Shown here: piece by piece, positions 33,777-43,702 of the stretch | Layout of the letters: every line of letters begins with the position of its first letter | Numbering within the stretch: position 1 is the stretch's first letter | NCBI GenBank assembly: GCA_024276275.1 | Contig: JAJRXM010000007.1 | Location: 1-64,000, forward strand | Reading direction: 5' to 3' | Source of the DNA: Candidatus Zixiibacteriota bacterium | GTDB taxonomy: Bacteria; Zixibacteria; MSB-5A5; GN15; FEB-12 | DNA: 64,000 nt | Notes under the pieces: generated by a model | The model's database searches: none | The model's input: only the letters and a program-made list of their open reading frames with translations | Told to the model about the DNA's origin: nothing | Translations under genes and position numbers: made by a program

Positions 33777-33805
33777 ATAATACCATATAATCAACATTTT
33801 GTCAA
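33777..33805 (-). promoter_or_regulatory. Consensus-like sigma70 promoter of the candidate small RNA
   Basis: TTGACA (33805-33800), an exact 17-base spacer and TATTAT (33782-33777) on the minus strand. This is among the best promoter matches in the window. Confidence 0.82.
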
Positions 33806-33887
33806 GAGGAAAATTCAATTGCAATTACGTTATAATACACTATTTTCTTACTGCTTTACCAATCAATCATTTCTGAAAGGCAACAGA

Positions 33888-34649
33888 ATGTTTTCATACA
33901 ATACAATCTTCGCATCTGACCAACCGAATCAGCTAGAGCTAACCGATCCGTTAACTGAAAAAGCATGGCCCCAGTTTATGCTGCACGATTCGGTTGCCAA
34001 TAAAAATTGGTCAAAACTATATGAATACTTTCCTGAACATCAATTTATATTAAAAGACAAAGAGAATGACGAAATAGTAGCTATTGCAAATTCAATTCCG
34101 CTTTCATACAATGAAGATTTTGAAAAATTTACGCAAGCAGGATGGGATTGGATTCTTCAAAAAGGCGTGGATGATTTTAATAATAATATCACACCCAATA
34201 TAATGTCAGCTCTTGCTATTGTTATTACACCTAATTACTTGGGGAAAGGCATCAGCTCGCTTGTATTGCAAGAGATGCGTAAGATAGGTATGAACAAAAA
34301 CTTTTCACATCTTATTGCACCTGTTCGTCCCAATTTGAAAACTTTATATCCTATTATACCGATTGAAGAGTACATTAATTGGAAAAATGCCGACGGAAAA
34401 CAATTTGATGCATGGCTGCGGGTACATGAATCTATCGGCGGTAAAGTTATCAAGGTTTGTCACGAAGCGATGAGAATATCCGGAACTATAGATGAATGGG
34501 AAGAGTGGGCAGGATTAAAATTTCCTGAAAGCGGTATCTATACAGTCAAAGGTGCTCTAATACCTATTAAAATTGACAAGGGAATAAATCAAGGACTCTA
34601 TATTGAACCGAACGTATTGGTTGTCCATGACTTACTTAAAAATTCCTGA
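33888..34649 (+). CDS. Putative GNAT-fold transferase of unknown specificity
   Basis: A 253-residue protein. The segment ALAIVITPNYLGKGISSLVLQEMRKIG (about 105-131) reads as a GNAT acetyl-CoA binding motif, and HLIAPVRPNLKTLYPIIPIEEY follows in the place of motif B. Related proteins are annotated as GNAT-like transferases found near acyl-CoA ligases. AAAGG, seven bases before the ATG at 33888, decides the start; the open frame itself begins at 33819. It is a single gene, divergent from the small RNA and followed by the nrdJ control region. Confidence 0.65.
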   Translation: MFSYNTIFASDQPNQLELTDPLTEKAWPQFMLHDSVANKNWSKLYEYFPEHQFILKDKENDEIVAIANSIPLSYNEDFEKFTQAGWDWILQKGVDDFNNNITPNIMSALAIVITPNYLGKGISSLVLQEMRKIGMNKNFSHLIAPVRPNLKTLYPIIPIEEYINWKNADGKQFDAWLRVHESIGGKVIKVCHEAMRISGTIDEWEEWAGLKFPESGIYTVKGALIPIKIDKGINQGLYIEPNVLVVHDLLKNS

Positions 34650-35004
34650 CTCGAAAAATCCTATTTACTTTTTAATTAATACCTATCGTACAAAAGGAGT
34701 TATTATAGTTATTAATTAATTATTTCCATTGAATTTTCCACAATTTATGTGGATAAAATGTTTACAACATGTGCTTACCTTTGTAACATGATGATAGGCA
34801 ACAAAATAAGCAATCGCTGTTTTACACTCTCTTTGTGTTGAAAACAGGTTAAAAAAACGACTCGTCATAAAGTATAGAACAACAATAAGATACGGAAACT
34901 AAAAAACTGAATATGCTGTCGGTTCGGTATCTTGCATAAAAGCTACTCACCTACGATTTTCATAGCTTATTATCCTACAAGAGTATACGAAAAATCTTAA
35001 AATA
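34650..35004. other. Long non-coding upstream region of nrdJ, including two DnaA-box-like sites
   Basis: There is no gene. At 34734-34742 is TTTTCCACA (one mismatch to the DnaA box) and at 34748-34756 TGTGGATAA, the exact complement of TTATCCACA, facing each other 5 bases apart. AAGATAC/GTATCTT arms at about 34890-34936 can form a long-range hairpin. I looked for a cobalamin riboswitch, which would suit a B12-dependent enzyme, and saw none. Confidence 0.5.
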
Positions 35005-35051
35005 ATACAATTTTTAGTGGTTTGACAAAGTTGAACCACTATATATTGTGT
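35005..35051 (+). promoter_or_regulatory. Pair of NrdR boxes over the nrdJ promoter
   Basis: Box 1 at 35005-35020 (ATACAATTTTTAGTGG, 12 of 16 positions) and box 2 at 35036-35051 (CCACTATATATTGTGT, 15 of 16) match the NrdR consensus acaCwAtATaTwGtgt. They start exactly 31 bases apart, three helical turns, the spacing known for NrdR. TTGACA at 35022-35027 lies between them, and the -10 (TATTGT, 35044-35049) falls inside box 2, so binding would block transcription. Confidence 0.85.
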
Positions 35052-35178
35052 TCACTGAGAGAGGATGGGATGCCTAAGTTTTCGTACCCTCAGTTGCAAC
35101 TTTTAAGGAAAAAAACGTAGAATCGTTAAAACACACAAAGGATAGTGTAGTTTTACAGCAGGTAACAGGAGGTATATA

Positions 35179-38100
35179 TTGAAATTACAGCGCTTTTTCA
35201 CTCGAGAAGGTGAATCGCCATATAGTCGAATAAACTTTGTCAAAAGAAAATCCGAAATTAAAAATCCGGACGGCTCGACTGTATTTTTGCTCGAAGATAT
35301 CGAAGTACCCGAAAATTGGACTCAGGTCGCAATTGATATTTTGGCGCAAAAGTATTTTCGCAAAGCAGGAGTTCCTCTTTTTGATGAAAAGGGAAAACCG
35401 ATACTTGATGAAGACGGTAACCAAAAAACCGGCGGTGAAACCGATGCTAAACAAATATTTCATCGTTTAGCCGGTTGCTGGAGACATTGGGGAGAAAATC
35501 ATAACTACTTTGAAACCGAAGATGATGCCCAAATATTTTATGATGAACTGGTCTATATGCTCGCATCACAAATTGCTGCTCCAAATTCACCACAATGGTT
35601 TAATACCGGACTGCATTATGCCTACGGTATCTCCGGTGTTTCTCAAGGACATTATTTTGTAGACCCGGAATCACACACTTTACAACAAGCCAAAAACGCC
35701 TATGAACATCCGCAACCTCATGCCTGTTTTATTCAGTCCGTAGCTGATGATTTAGTAAACGAAGGCGGCATTATGGATTTGTGGGTTCGGGAAGCACGAC
35801 TCTTTAAATATGGGTCGGGAACCGGTTCTAACTTTTCACAAATTAGAGGTTCGAAAGAACCTTTATCAGGCGGCGGCAATTCATCAGGGCTGATGTCGTT
35901 CTTGCGCATTGGAGATCGCGCAGCCGGCGCCATTAAATCAGGAGGTACAACAAGACGTGCCGCAAAAATGGTCTGTCTTGATTTAGACCATCCTGATATT
36001 TTAGAATTTATTGATTGGAAAGTTATCGAAGAACAAAAAGTTGCCGCATTGGTAACAGGCTCTAAAGTAATCAAACAACAACTCAAAAACATATTTGATA
36101 CCGCCCGTATTTCAGGTGATAACGGGAATTCGGTATATGAGACCAATCCCGAAAAAAACAGTAAACTAAAATCTGCCTTGCGAACCGCAAAACAGTTGAT
36201 GGTTCCGCAATCGTATATCAAAAAAGTTCTCGATTTAGCTTCACACGGTATCGGCGAAATTAATTTTATTGATTTAGATACAAACTGGGATTCAGAAGCA
36301 TACTTAACGGTTTCCGGTCAAAACTCAAACAACTCGGTTCGTATACCGAATGAGTTTTTCGAAAAACTGAACAATGGCGAAAACTGGGAATTGAAAAACC
36401 GTACAGACGGTTCGGTTGCCCAAGAAATTCCTGCCTCTGAAATGTTCGATAAAATCTGTCACTCTGCATGGTCATGTGCCGATCCGGGAGTACAGTATGA
36501 TACTACTATCAATGAATGGCATACTTGTCCGACAGACGGTAATATCAACGCATCCAACCCTTGTTCTGAATATATGTTCTTAGATGATACCGCTTGTAAC
36601 TTGGCATCTATAAATTTAATTAAATTTTTAAAAGACGACGGTTCTTTTGATGTTGACGGTTATCTTCATGCAATCCGTATTTGGACTATTGTTCTTGAAG
36701 TTTCAGTCTTGATGGCATCGTTCCCGTCAAAACCTATCGCTCAAAAATCGTATGACTACCGCACACTCGGTTTAGGCTATGCCAATCTCGGTACCCTGCT
36801 TATGCGTATGGGGATTCCGTATGATTCATCGGAAGCATATTCTTGGTGCGGTGTTCTCGCCGGACTTTTAACAGGCGAATCGTATGTAACTTCTGCCGAG
36901 ATGTCCAAAGAACTTGGTGCATTCCCGGCCTTCTATAGAAACCGTGATGCTATGCTTAAAGTAATGCGGAATCATCGACGGGCTGCCTATAACGCAGACA
37001 AATCTGAATATGAAGATTTAACGGTCAAACCGACCGGAATCAATCCAAATTATATTCCTGAAAATTTAGTAACAAAAGTTAGAAAAATTTGGGATAACGC
37101 CGTTGAACTAGGCGAAGTTTACGGTTACCGTAATGCTCAATCAACAGTTATTGCTCCAACAGGGACAATCGGACTATTGATGGATTGCGACACGACCGGT
37201 ATCGAACCTGATTTTTCATTAGTAAAGTTCAAAAAATTGGCAGGCGGCGGATATTTTAAAATTATTAACAACTCCGTTCCTGTAGCCTTACAAAAAATAG
37301 GTTACACCGAACAAGAGATTGAAGAAATTATTTTATATGCAACCGGTCATAAAACTCTCAAACAAGCACCGTTTATTAATCATGAATCTCTACAGGCAAA
37401 AGGGTTCGGTGATGAAGAGATTGAGAGTCTTGAAGAACAACTTGCCAATGCATTTGATATTTCATTTGTCTTTAACAAATTTACTTTGGGCGAAGAATTT
37501 TTAAAAGATACTTTAGGTTTTTCCGAAGACAGCTATGATGATTGGAGTTTTAATCTCTTAGCAGAATTAGGATTTACAAAAGAACAAATAGAGGTAGCCA
37601 ACGAATATGTCTGCGGTACTATGACTATCGAGGGAGCCCCTCATATAAAAAATAAAGACCTTCCGATTTTTGACTGTGCTAATAAGTGCGGAAAAAAAGG
37701 CAAACGGTTTATTAAATTTGAATCTCATATTCGTATGATGGCGGCTGCTCAGCCGTTTATTTCCGGTGCGATTTCGAAAACTATTAATATGCCTGCCGAA
37801 GCATCGATTGATGATGTCAAAAAAGCTTACCGCATGTCATGGGAAACTATGACAAAAGCGATTGCATTATATCGTGACGGGTCAAAACTCAGTCAACCGT
37901 TAAATGCTGCTTTGTTTGATGACGATGATGTTGATGATGAACCGTTGACAGTTTCAAACGTCTCTGAGAAAATGGCACAAAAAGTTATATATCGTTATAT
38001 TGCCAAACGGAGAAAAATGCCGAACCGACGGGCAGGCTATACACAAAAGGCTGTTGTCGGTGGACATAAGTTGTATCTTCGTACCGGTGATTATTCCGAC

Positions 38101-38856
38101 GGAACTCTGGGAGAAATTTTCCTCGATATGCATCGTGAAGGTGCCGCTTTTCGTTCAATGATGAACTCATTTGCAATTGCAGTATCGCTTGGACTCCAAC
38201 ATGGTGTACCGCTTGAGGAATATGTCGAAGCATTTTTATTTAGTAGGTTTGAACCGAACGGAATGGTAACCGGTAACAAATCTATTAAAATGGCTACTTC
38301 GATTATTGACTATATTTTCCGCGAGCTTGCTATAACGTATCTCGGTCGAAATGATCTTGCCCATGTTTCAGAGGAAGATTTACTCGGTGATACTATTGGT
38401 AAACCGTCTGATGAGACTATGGAATTTGTCGAAGAAGAACATCAGAAATCAACTTCGGGTAATGCGCAAACAGGTGTTCGTAAAAAATCTGATATTCAAA
38501 CTACGCATATTTCAAGAATCAATAAAATTGTACAGCCCGATAGTCCTACTACACAAGATAATGAAAATGGAATTTCATATAAAAGTGAAACAGGAGAAAT
38601 AACAGATGGTAACCAGATGGAGTCTAAGATTGCGACTCAAGACACTGCAAAGACCGCGGCGTCCCTTGGTGTTGCATCAGCGACAGGAAAAAAAATCGCA
38701 GATGACAGAGGACAAAAACTCTTTGAAGAAATTAGAGAAGCCAGACTAAAAGGTTACGAGGGTGATATGTGTTCAGACTGTGGACAGTTTACCATGGTTC
38801 GGAACGGCACCTGTTTAAAATGTGATACATGCGGAGCAACCTCAGGCTGTTCATAA
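35179..38856 (+). CDS. nrdJ: Vitamin B12-dependent (class II) ribonucleoside-diphosphate reductase
   Basis: Reduces ribonucleotides to deoxyribonucleotides with adenosylcobalamin as radical source. The 1225-residue protein has the TTG start fixed by AGGAGG six bases upstream. Seen: [21 protein letters not shown]-like loop [13 protein letters not shown], the catalytic loop [42 protein letters not shown], and a C-terminal TSCPD region ([19 protein letters not shown]). The protein ends in a Cys-rich redox or zinc tail (CSDCGQF ... [14 protein letters not shown]). It is monocistronic, with paired NrdR boxes upstream and a terminator downstream. Confidence 0.97.
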   Translation: MKLQRFFTREGESPYSRINFVKRKSEIKNPDGSTVFLLEDIEVPENWTQVAIDILAQKYFRKAGVPLFDEKGKPILDEDGNQKTGGETDAKQIFHRLAGCWRHWGENHNYFETEDDAQIFYDELVYMLASQIAAPNSPQWFNTGLHYAYGISGVSQGHYFVDPESHTLQQAKNAYEHPQPHACFIQSVADDLVNEGGIMDLWVREARLFKYGSGTGSNFSQIRGSKEPLSGGGNSSGLMSFLRIGDRAAGAIKSGGTTRRAAKMVCLDLDHPDILEFIDWKVIEEQKVAALVTGSKVIKQQLKNIFDTARISGDNGNSVYETNPEKNSKLKSALRTAKQLMVPQSYIKKVLDLASHGIGEINFIDLDTNWDSEAYLTVSGQNSNNSVRIPNEFFEKLNNGENWELKNRTDGSVAQEIPASEMFDKICHSAWSCADPGVQYDTTINEWHTCPTDGNINASNPCSEYMFLDDTACNLASINLIKFLKDDGSFDVDGYLHAIRIWTIVLEVSVLMASFPSKPIAQKSYDYRTLGLGYANLGTLLMRMGIPYDSSEAYSWCGVLAGLLTGESYVTSAEMSKELGAFPAFYRNRDAMLKVMRNHRRAAYNADKSEYEDLTVKPTGINPNYIPENLVTKVRKIWDNAVELGEVYGYRNAQSTVIAPTGTIGLLMDCDTTGIEPDFSLVKFKKLAGGGYFKIINNSVPVALQKIGYTEQEIEEIILYATGHKTLKQAPFINHESLQAKGFGDEEIESLEEQLANAFDISFVFNKFTLGEEFLKDTLGFSEDSYDDWSFNLLAELGFTKEQIEVANEYVCGTMTIEGAPHIKNKDLPIFDCANKCGKKGKRFIKFESHIRMMAAAQPFISGAISKTINMPAEASIDDVKKAYRMSWETMTKAIALYRDGSKLSQPLNAALFDDDDVDDEPLTVSNVSEKMAQKVIYRYIAKRRKMPNRRAGYTQKAVVGGHKLYLRTGDYSDGTLGEIFLDMHREGAAFRSMMNSFAIAVSLGLQHGVPLEEYVEAFLFSRFEPNGMVTGNKSIKMATSIIDYIFRELAITYLGRNDLAHVSEEDLLGDTIGKPSDETMEFVEEEHQKSTSGNAQTGVRKKSDIQTTHISRINKIVQPDSPTTQDNENGISYKSETGEITDGNQMESKIATQDTAKTAASLGVASATGKKIADDRGQKLFEEIREARLKGYEGDMCSDCGQFTMVRNGTCLKCDTCGATSGCS

Positions 38857-38870
38857 AATAAATTATACTA

Positions 38871-38920
38871 CGCTTGTCGAAGTATGCTCAATAATGTCAT
38901 TCTAGCGAAGGCTAGAATCC
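38871..38920. repeat. Dispersed repeat fragments after nrdJ
   Basis: CTTGTCGAAGTATGCTCAA is an end fragment of the 'CTGAGC..GTCGAAGTATG' family. It is followed by ATTCTAGC-GAAG-GCTAGAAT, a perfect 8-base-pair hairpin of the 'GTCATTCTAGCGAAGGCTAGAAT' type. Confidence 0.65.
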
Positions 38921-38954
38921 AGTAAATTTTTTCAACCCATGCTTTCCTTGTGAA

Positions 38955-38986
38955 AAAAAGCCCGTTGCATAACCGGCGGGCTTTTT
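38955..38986 (+). terminator. Intrinsic terminator of nrdJ
   Basis: AAAAAGCCCG (38955-38964) pairs with CGGGCTTTTT (38977-38986) around a 12-base loop. Confidence 0.85.
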
Positions 38987-39029
38987 GTATATAATGTTTC
39001 TCTTCTACAGAATGGATTAAATGGACAGT

Positions 39030-39134
39030 TATATGTCATACTGAGCGGAGTCGAAGTATGTTCATCATCATTATAACAACTGTCAATTGCGAGTCTGCTT
39101 AGCGGACGTTACAATCTCATCTTTAAAATTGACA
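39030..39134. repeat. Two dispersed repeat copies upstream of the macA-like gene
   Basis: TGTCATACTGAGCGGAGTCG through GTATGTTC is another copy of the GTCGAAGTATG family. From about 39089 an element of the 'GTCATTGCGAG ... CAATCTCATC' kind ends in CAATCTCATCTTTAAAATTG followed by ACA; its last 23 bases recur at 45188-45210. The terminal TTGACA could act as a -35 box, but no good -10 follows here. A TATAAT at 39173-39178 is another possible -10 for the downstream operon. Confidence 0.65.
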
Positions 39135-39305
39135 AACAAACTAATATCCCATAACCACCTGCACCATAACCGTATAATTATTCGTATTGCGTTAAATTTC
39201 GACTTTTTCCACTCATCCCAAATTTTCCGAAACTAATTCACACTTACTAACGTAACTACAAACTACTGATAAAACAAAAATGCCTGCGTTAAGGAGTTTA
39301 CTGTT

Positions 39306-40406
39306 ATGATAAAAAAAATTTCGTTAATTCTGTTGTTCGTAGCCATGAGTTCAGCCGTTCTCTTTTTTGCAATAGATGGGTCGGCAAAAAAAGAAGAAGC
39401 TTATAAAACCTTTCCTGTCGAAAAAGGTGCTATAATAGATAAAGCATTGGCAGTCGGTAAGATAGACCCACGAAAAGAAATTTCTGTTAAATCAAAAATC
39501 CCCGGTATTGTAAAAAAGAATTATGTTGATATCGGCGATTTGGTTCGTATCGGTGACCCTCTGTTTGAAATTGCACCCGACCCGACTCCGATTGAACTGA
39601 CGCAGGCAAAACGAGAAGTAGAAATCCGACAGGTTACTTTTGACAATGCCGAAAAAGAATTCATTCGAGTAAAAAGATTACAAGAACAAAAATTTATTGC
39701 TCCACAGGATTATGATTCCAAAGAAGCATTTTGCGAGGAATCACGCTTACGCTTAGAACTTGCCAAAGAAAAACTTTCACTTATTCAATCAGGTAAAACA
39801 AATAAAAAAGATAACACCGCATCAAATGTAATCTATTCAACCGTCGCAGGAACAGTTTTGTCTCGGATGGTTGAAGAGGGTGACCCGGTTGTTCCGCTTA
39901 CTTCGTACCAAGCAGGTACCGCATTGATGACAATTGCCAAAATGGATGATCTCATTTTTAAAGGGAATGTTGATGAAATAGATGTTGGTAAACTTTTTAT
40001 CGGTATGCCGACAGAAATTGAAATTGGTGCCTTGACATCTGAAGAAAAAATTGAAGGTAAACTTACAAAAATTTCTCCAAAAGCACACAAAGAAGAAGGC
40101 TCCACTATGTTTGCTGTTGAAATCGAAATTGATCAATCAGGAGCATCCCGACTTCGTGCCGGATATTCTGCCAATGCTGATGTTATTATTAGAAAAAAAG
40201 AAAATATACTTTTAATTCCCGAACGTCTTTTGATTTCCAGAGATTCTTTACAATTTGTCGAAGTACAGGACTCTCTAAAAGTTGTTTCCGAACGGGAAGT
40301 TAAAACAGGTCTTTCCGATGGAATCAAAATTGAGATTATAGAGGGTGTTTTAGAAGGCGAACTGATTGTTGAACGTCCACCTAAAGAAATTTCAATTTCA
40401 GACTAA
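39306..40406 (+). CDS. MacA/HlyD-type periplasmic adaptor of an ABC efflux or export system
   Basis: A 366-residue membrane fusion protein: N-terminal membrane anchor (ISLILLFVAMSSAVLFFA), a lipoyl-like barrel-sandwich split around an alpha-hairpin (KSKIPGIVKKNYVDIGDLVRIGD ... VIYSTVAGTVLSRMVEEGDPV), then beta-barrel and membrane-proximal domains (GMPTEIEIGALTSEEKIEGKL, LIPERLLISRDS). It heads an operon with two FtsX-like permeases and an ATPase. Together they form a MacAB-like tripartite system; no TolC gene is in the window. Confidence 0.88.
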   Translation: MIKKISLILLFVAMSSAVLFFAIDGSAKKEEAYKTFPVEKGAIIDKALAVGKIDPRKEISVKSKIPGIVKKNYVDIGDLVRIGDPLFEIAPDPTPIELTQAKREVEIRQVTFDNAEKEFIRVKRLQEQKFIAPQDYDSKEAFCEESRLRLELAKEKLSLIQSGKTNKKDNTASNVIYSTVAGTVLSRMVEEGDPVVPLTSYQAGTALMTIAKMDDLIFKGNVDEIDVGKLFIGMPTEIEIGALTSEEKIEGKLTKISPKAHKEEGSTMFAVEIEIDQSGASRLRAGYSANADVIIRKKENILLIPERLLISRDSLQFVEVQDSLKVVSEREVKTGLSDGIKIEIIEGVLEGELIVERPPKEISISD

Positions 40407-40423
40407 CTAAGGGATAAAAATAG

Positions 40424-40963
40424 ATGCTTCCTTTTGTAACTATAAAACAATTTCTTAATGACCTTCGCCGTCAGAAACTTCGCTCTGCGATGACAATGTT
40501 CGGTATCTTCTGGGGTACCTGTTCAATTGTTTTGCTATTTGCATTTGGTAAAGGTCTTTCAGAAGCACAATTAAAATCACAAATCGGAATGGGTGAAAAT
40601 ATCGCTATCTTCTGGCCCGGTATTACATCAAAAGAATATGCCGGTCTGCCGAAAGGTCGTCGTGTACGTCCGACTCAAGATGATGTCAGGCTTATAAAAC
40701 AAAAATCACAATTAGTAGAAAGAATCTCACCCGAATTCAGTCGTTGGAACGTGAATCTTAAATACAAAAAACAATCTACCATCAGACAAATAGCCGGAGT
40801 TTGGCCGGAGTTTGGTGAAATGAGAAATGTAATTCCCGATTACGGTTCTCGGTTTATTAACGATAGAGATATAGACGAAAAACGAAGAGTCATATTTATC
40901 GGTAATCTTTTAAAAATTGATTTATTCGGTGAAGAGGAAGATGCTGTCGGTAAAAGAATTTGA
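40424..40963 (+). CDS. MacB-like permease 1, N-terminal fragment (cut by in-frame TGA)
   Basis: A 179-residue fragment with the first membrane helix (RSAMTMFGIFWGTCSIVLLFAFGKG) and most of the periplasmic MacB_PCD domain. It stops at TGA (40961-40963) directly after DAVGKRI. The same frame continues VNGMPFTVIGVMKSKKQDSS, matching NAMPYTVIGVMKEKNS of the intact paralogue at 41672-42919, then meets a TAA at 41084-41086. The full gene would be 40424-41662, about 412 codons. It is either a recent pseudogene, a sequencing artefact or a read-through gene. Confidence 0.8.
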   Translation: MLPFVTIKQFLNDLRRQKLRSAMTMFGIFWGTCSIVLLFAFGKGLSEAQLKSQIGMGENIAIFWPGITSKEYAGLPKGRRVRPTQDDVRLIKQKSQLVERISPEFSRWNVNLKYKKQSTIRQIAGVWPEFGEMRNVIPDYGSRFINDRDIDEKRRVIFIGNLLKIDLFGEEEDAVGKRI

Positions 40964-41095
40964 GTCAACGGGATGCCGTTTACCGTTATCGGTGTCATGA
41001 AAAGCAAAAAGCAAGATAGTTCTTACAGCGGTCGTGATAGTCGCAAAGGTTGTATCCCTTCATCAACTTTTCAAACTATGTACTAAAACAGATAT

Positions 41096-41662
41096 ATGAA
41101 TAATTTTGTAGCTCAGGCAAAAAAAACAACTACTATGGAAATCGCTCGAAAAGAAATTTATGAAATTTTGGGAGCTAAATATAAATTCGATCCATCCGAC
41201 CGTGAGGCTCTCTCAGTGTGGGATACGACAAAAGGTTTTGCATTCTTAAAAACATTTTTTACTGCCTTTTCAGGATTCTTAGTCGGAATCGGAATTGCTA
41301 CGTTGATAACCGGAGCAATCGGAGTCTCAAATATTATGTATGTTGTTTTAGAAGAACGTACCAAAGAAATCGGTATCAAAATGGCACTGGGTGCCAAGAA
41401 AAGTTTTATCATGTTTCAGTTTGTCTTTGAGACAATACTTATAACTTTTTCAGGTGGGGTCTTAGGATTTCTTTTTGCATGGGGCATTGTAGCAGTTTTC
41501 CCGATGCTGCAACTTGAAGAGTATATCGGTATACCTCGAATAAATGTTTTTGGCGGAATTTTAATTACCTGTATTTTAGGAATTGTCTCTCTGATAGCAG
41601 GATATTTCCCTGCAAAAAGAGCTGCCAATTTACAACCGGTACAGGCACTTAAACTGTTCTAA
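41096..41662 (+). CDS. MacB-like permease 1, C-terminal fragment (FtsX domain)
   Basis: A 188-residue fragment in the same frame as 40424-40963. It holds the end of the periplasmic domain (YKFDPSDREALSVWDTTKGF) and the three-helix FtsX domain (GFLVGIGIATLITGAIGVSNIMY, LEERTKEIGIKMALGAKKSFI, FPAKRAANLQPVQALKLF). There is no ribosome site before its ATG, so it is unlikely to be an independent gene. The paralogue next door aligns with it along its whole length. Confidence 0.75.
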   Translation: MNNFVAQAKKTTTMEIARKEIYEILGAKYKFDPSDREALSVWDTTKGFAFLKTFFTAFSGFLVGIGIATLITGAIGVSNIMYVVLEERTKEIGIKMALGAKKSFIMFQFVFETILITFSGGVLGFLFAWGIVAVFPMLQLEEYIGIPRINVFGGILITCILGIVSLIAGYFPAKRAANLQPVQALKLF

Positions 41663-41671
41663 GGAATCAGA

Positions 41672-42919
41672 ATGAATATTTCAGTTATATATAATGTTTT
41701 CATAAGAGATTTTCGAAAACAGAAAACAAGAATTGCTCTTACACTATTTGCTTTAGCGTGGGGGACTTTTTCAATCATGCTCCTCTTAGGTTTCGGAGCA
41801 GGACTGCAAAACCAATTGAGCTTGAATCAAAGAGGGATGGGCAGTAATATCATGGTTATATGGGGAGGACAAACTTCCAAACCGTTCAAAGGTATGGGTA
41901 AAGGACGCAAAATTTGGTTCTACCCCGAAAGTATTAACCATCTCAAACAAACAGTTCCTGAAATTTTAGATGTAGGCGGCGAGTACGATAGATGGGGGAT
42001 TAGAGTAACATATAACGATGTTGTCCTTTCAGAACATGTCAACGGTGTAACAGCAAACTACGAAGAGCTGAGAAACTTTATCCCCGAGTTTGGCGGGCGA
42101 ATGGTAAACGATTTGGATGTTAAGCTCAAACGGAGAGTAGCCTTCTTAGGATGGGATGTCAGCACAAGGATTTTTAAAGATGAAGATCCTATCGGTAAAA
42201 CTATCATGATGAATGCAATGCCGTATACTGTTATCGGAGTAATGAAAGAAAAAAACTCAATGGGTAACTATAGCGGTATGGATGCCGATAAAATAATTAT
42301 TCCGCTCACAACATTTAAGGCAACATATAGTGACCCGTACTTAGATAATTTAGTGGTCAAGCTTCCTCCCGGTTCTGATTCTAAAGCAATAGAAAAACTA
42401 ATTTTTGCATCTTTTTCAGGAAAATATAAATTTGATCCGACCGACGATAGAGCCCTTTCAATTTGGGACACCATTGCAGGAGCTAAAGAGTTCAATAATA
42501 TGATGCTTGGATTTAATATGTTCTTTGGGTTTATCGGAGGTTTAACTCTTTTAATTGCCGGTGTTGGTGTTGCAAACATTATGTATGTTTCTATCAAAAA
42601 AAGAACAAGAGAAATAGGTATCAAAATGGCAATGGGTGCCAGACGTTCTTATATCATGATGCAGTTTTTACTTGAAGCACTTATGATAACATTTATAGGC
42701 GGTTTCGGAGGAATGTCTTTCAGTTATATTCTCACCGAAACATTCAAACGAATTCCGATTGAAAGCGACGTGCTTGAATTTATGGGACGGCCTACTATAT
42801 CACTTGAAATAGGTATTATTGTTATTTCAATTCTTGGAGTAATGGGTGTTATATCAGGTTTGTTCCCTGCCATAAAAGCATCATCGGTTTCGCCGGTTGA
42901 ATCACTTAGGTACGAATAA
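41672..42919 (+). CDS. MacB-like permease 2 (FtsX family)
   Basis: An intact 415-residue permease: first helix at about 22-45 (ALTLFALAWGTFSIMLLLGFG), a large periplasmic MacB_PCD domain, then three C-terminal helices (GLTLLIAGVGVANIMYVSIK, the KKRTREIGIKMAMGARRSYI coupling loop, and the final FPAIKASSVSPVESLRYE). It is clearly paralogous to permease 1, which it follows by nine bases. It may pair with permease 1 as a heterodimer or, if permease 1 is dead, act as a homodimer. Confidence 0.9.
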   Translation: MNISVIYNVFIRDFRKQKTRIALTLFALAWGTFSIMLLLGFGAGLQNQLSLNQRGMGSNIMVIWGGQTSKPFKGMGKGRKIWFYPESINHLKQTVPEILDVGGEYDRWGIRVTYNDVVLSEHVNGVTANYEELRNFIPEFGGRMVNDLDVKLKRRVAFLGWDVSTRIFKDEDPIGKTIMMNAMPYTVIGVMKEKNSMGNYSGMDADKIIIPLTTFKATYSDPYLDNLVVKLPPGSDSKAIEKLIFASFSGKYKFDPTDDRALSIWDTIAGAKEFNNMMLGFNMFFGFIGGLTLLIAGVGVANIMYVSIKKRTREIGIKMAMGARRSYIMMQFLLEALMITFIGGFGGMSFSYILTETFKRIPIESDVLEFMGRPTISLEIGIIVISILGVMGVISGLFPAIKASSVSPVESLRYE

Positions 42920-42937
42920 GAGAGGAAAATATATAAA

Positions 42938-43615
42938 ATGATACGCATGACAAATATCGAAAAAGAATATCTAACCGGTGCGGTAAAATTCAAAGCACTC
43001 AAAGGTGTCGACTTACATATTAAAAAAGGTGAATATGTTTCTATTGTAGGACCGTCCGGTTCGGGTAAATCAACTATGATGAATATTATCGGATGTTTGG
43101 ATATTCAAACTGCAGGTGACTTTTTGCTCGACGGACAAGAGATTGCGAAAATGACTTCAAACCAACTGGCTGATATTCGAAACAAACAAATCGGGTTTGT
43201 TTTTCAGGCGTTTAATTTGTTACCCTATGCAACAGCTTATGAAAATATTGAAGTACCTCTTTTGTTTGCTAAAACAAACGGTAAAAAAAGAAAAGACCGT
43301 ATTATAGAACTTTTAAACAAAGTCGGACTTGCCGATAAAGTAAATAACAGACCGACAGAAATGTCCGGTGGGGAAATGCAACGGGTTGCGATAGCACGAG
43401 CCTTGGCAAATGACCCGGATATTATTTTAGCCGATGAACCGACCGGAAACCTAGACTCCGCATCGGGTAGGGCTATCGTAAAAATATTTGATGAGCTGCA
43501 TAATATGGGAAAAACAGTTGTAATGATAACTCATGATATGTCTCTTGCGGATAAAACCGAAAGAATTATAAGGCTCAAAGACGGCATGCTCGAACAACCG
43601 TCCGCAGTAGCATAG
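42938..43615 (+). CDS. ABC transporter ATP-binding protein (LolD/MacB type)
   Basis: A 225-residue ATPase of the lipoprotein-release/macrolide class. Walker [10 protein letters not shown] (about 39-47), Q-loop [16 protein letters not shown], signature [15 protein letters not shown], Walker [14 protein letters not shown] and H-loop VVMITHD are all present. It is the last gene of the adaptor-permease-permease-ATPase operon and energises the two FtsX-type subunits. Confidence 0.95.
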   Translation: MIRMTNIEKEYLTGAVKFKALKGVDLHIKKGEYVSIVGPSGSGKSTMMNIIGCLDIQTAGDFLLDGQEIAKMTSNQLADIRNKQIGFVFQAFNLLPYATAYENIEVPLLFAKTNGKKRKDRIIELLNKVGLADKVNNRPTEMSGGEMQRVAIARALANDPDIILADEPTGNLDSASGRAIVKIFDELHNMGKTVVMITHDMSLADKTERIIRLKDGMLEQPSAVA

Positions 43616-43702
43616 AAAACACTATACTCACTCAGACCCTAAAACTAAGCAACTTTATAGAAACATATTTATTGTTCTGTTATTATTACTTTTGCTTTAA
43701 AT

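Noticed and set aside
34650-35178. Cobalamin riboswitch upstream of the B12-dependent reductase
   Set aside because: No B12-box (GCCACTG-like) or conserved core was found; NrdR boxes explain the region better.
40424-42919. Frameshift sequencing errors in the permease pair
   Set aside because: The frame is never shifted; both interruptions are single stop codons within an unbroken alignment to the paralogue.
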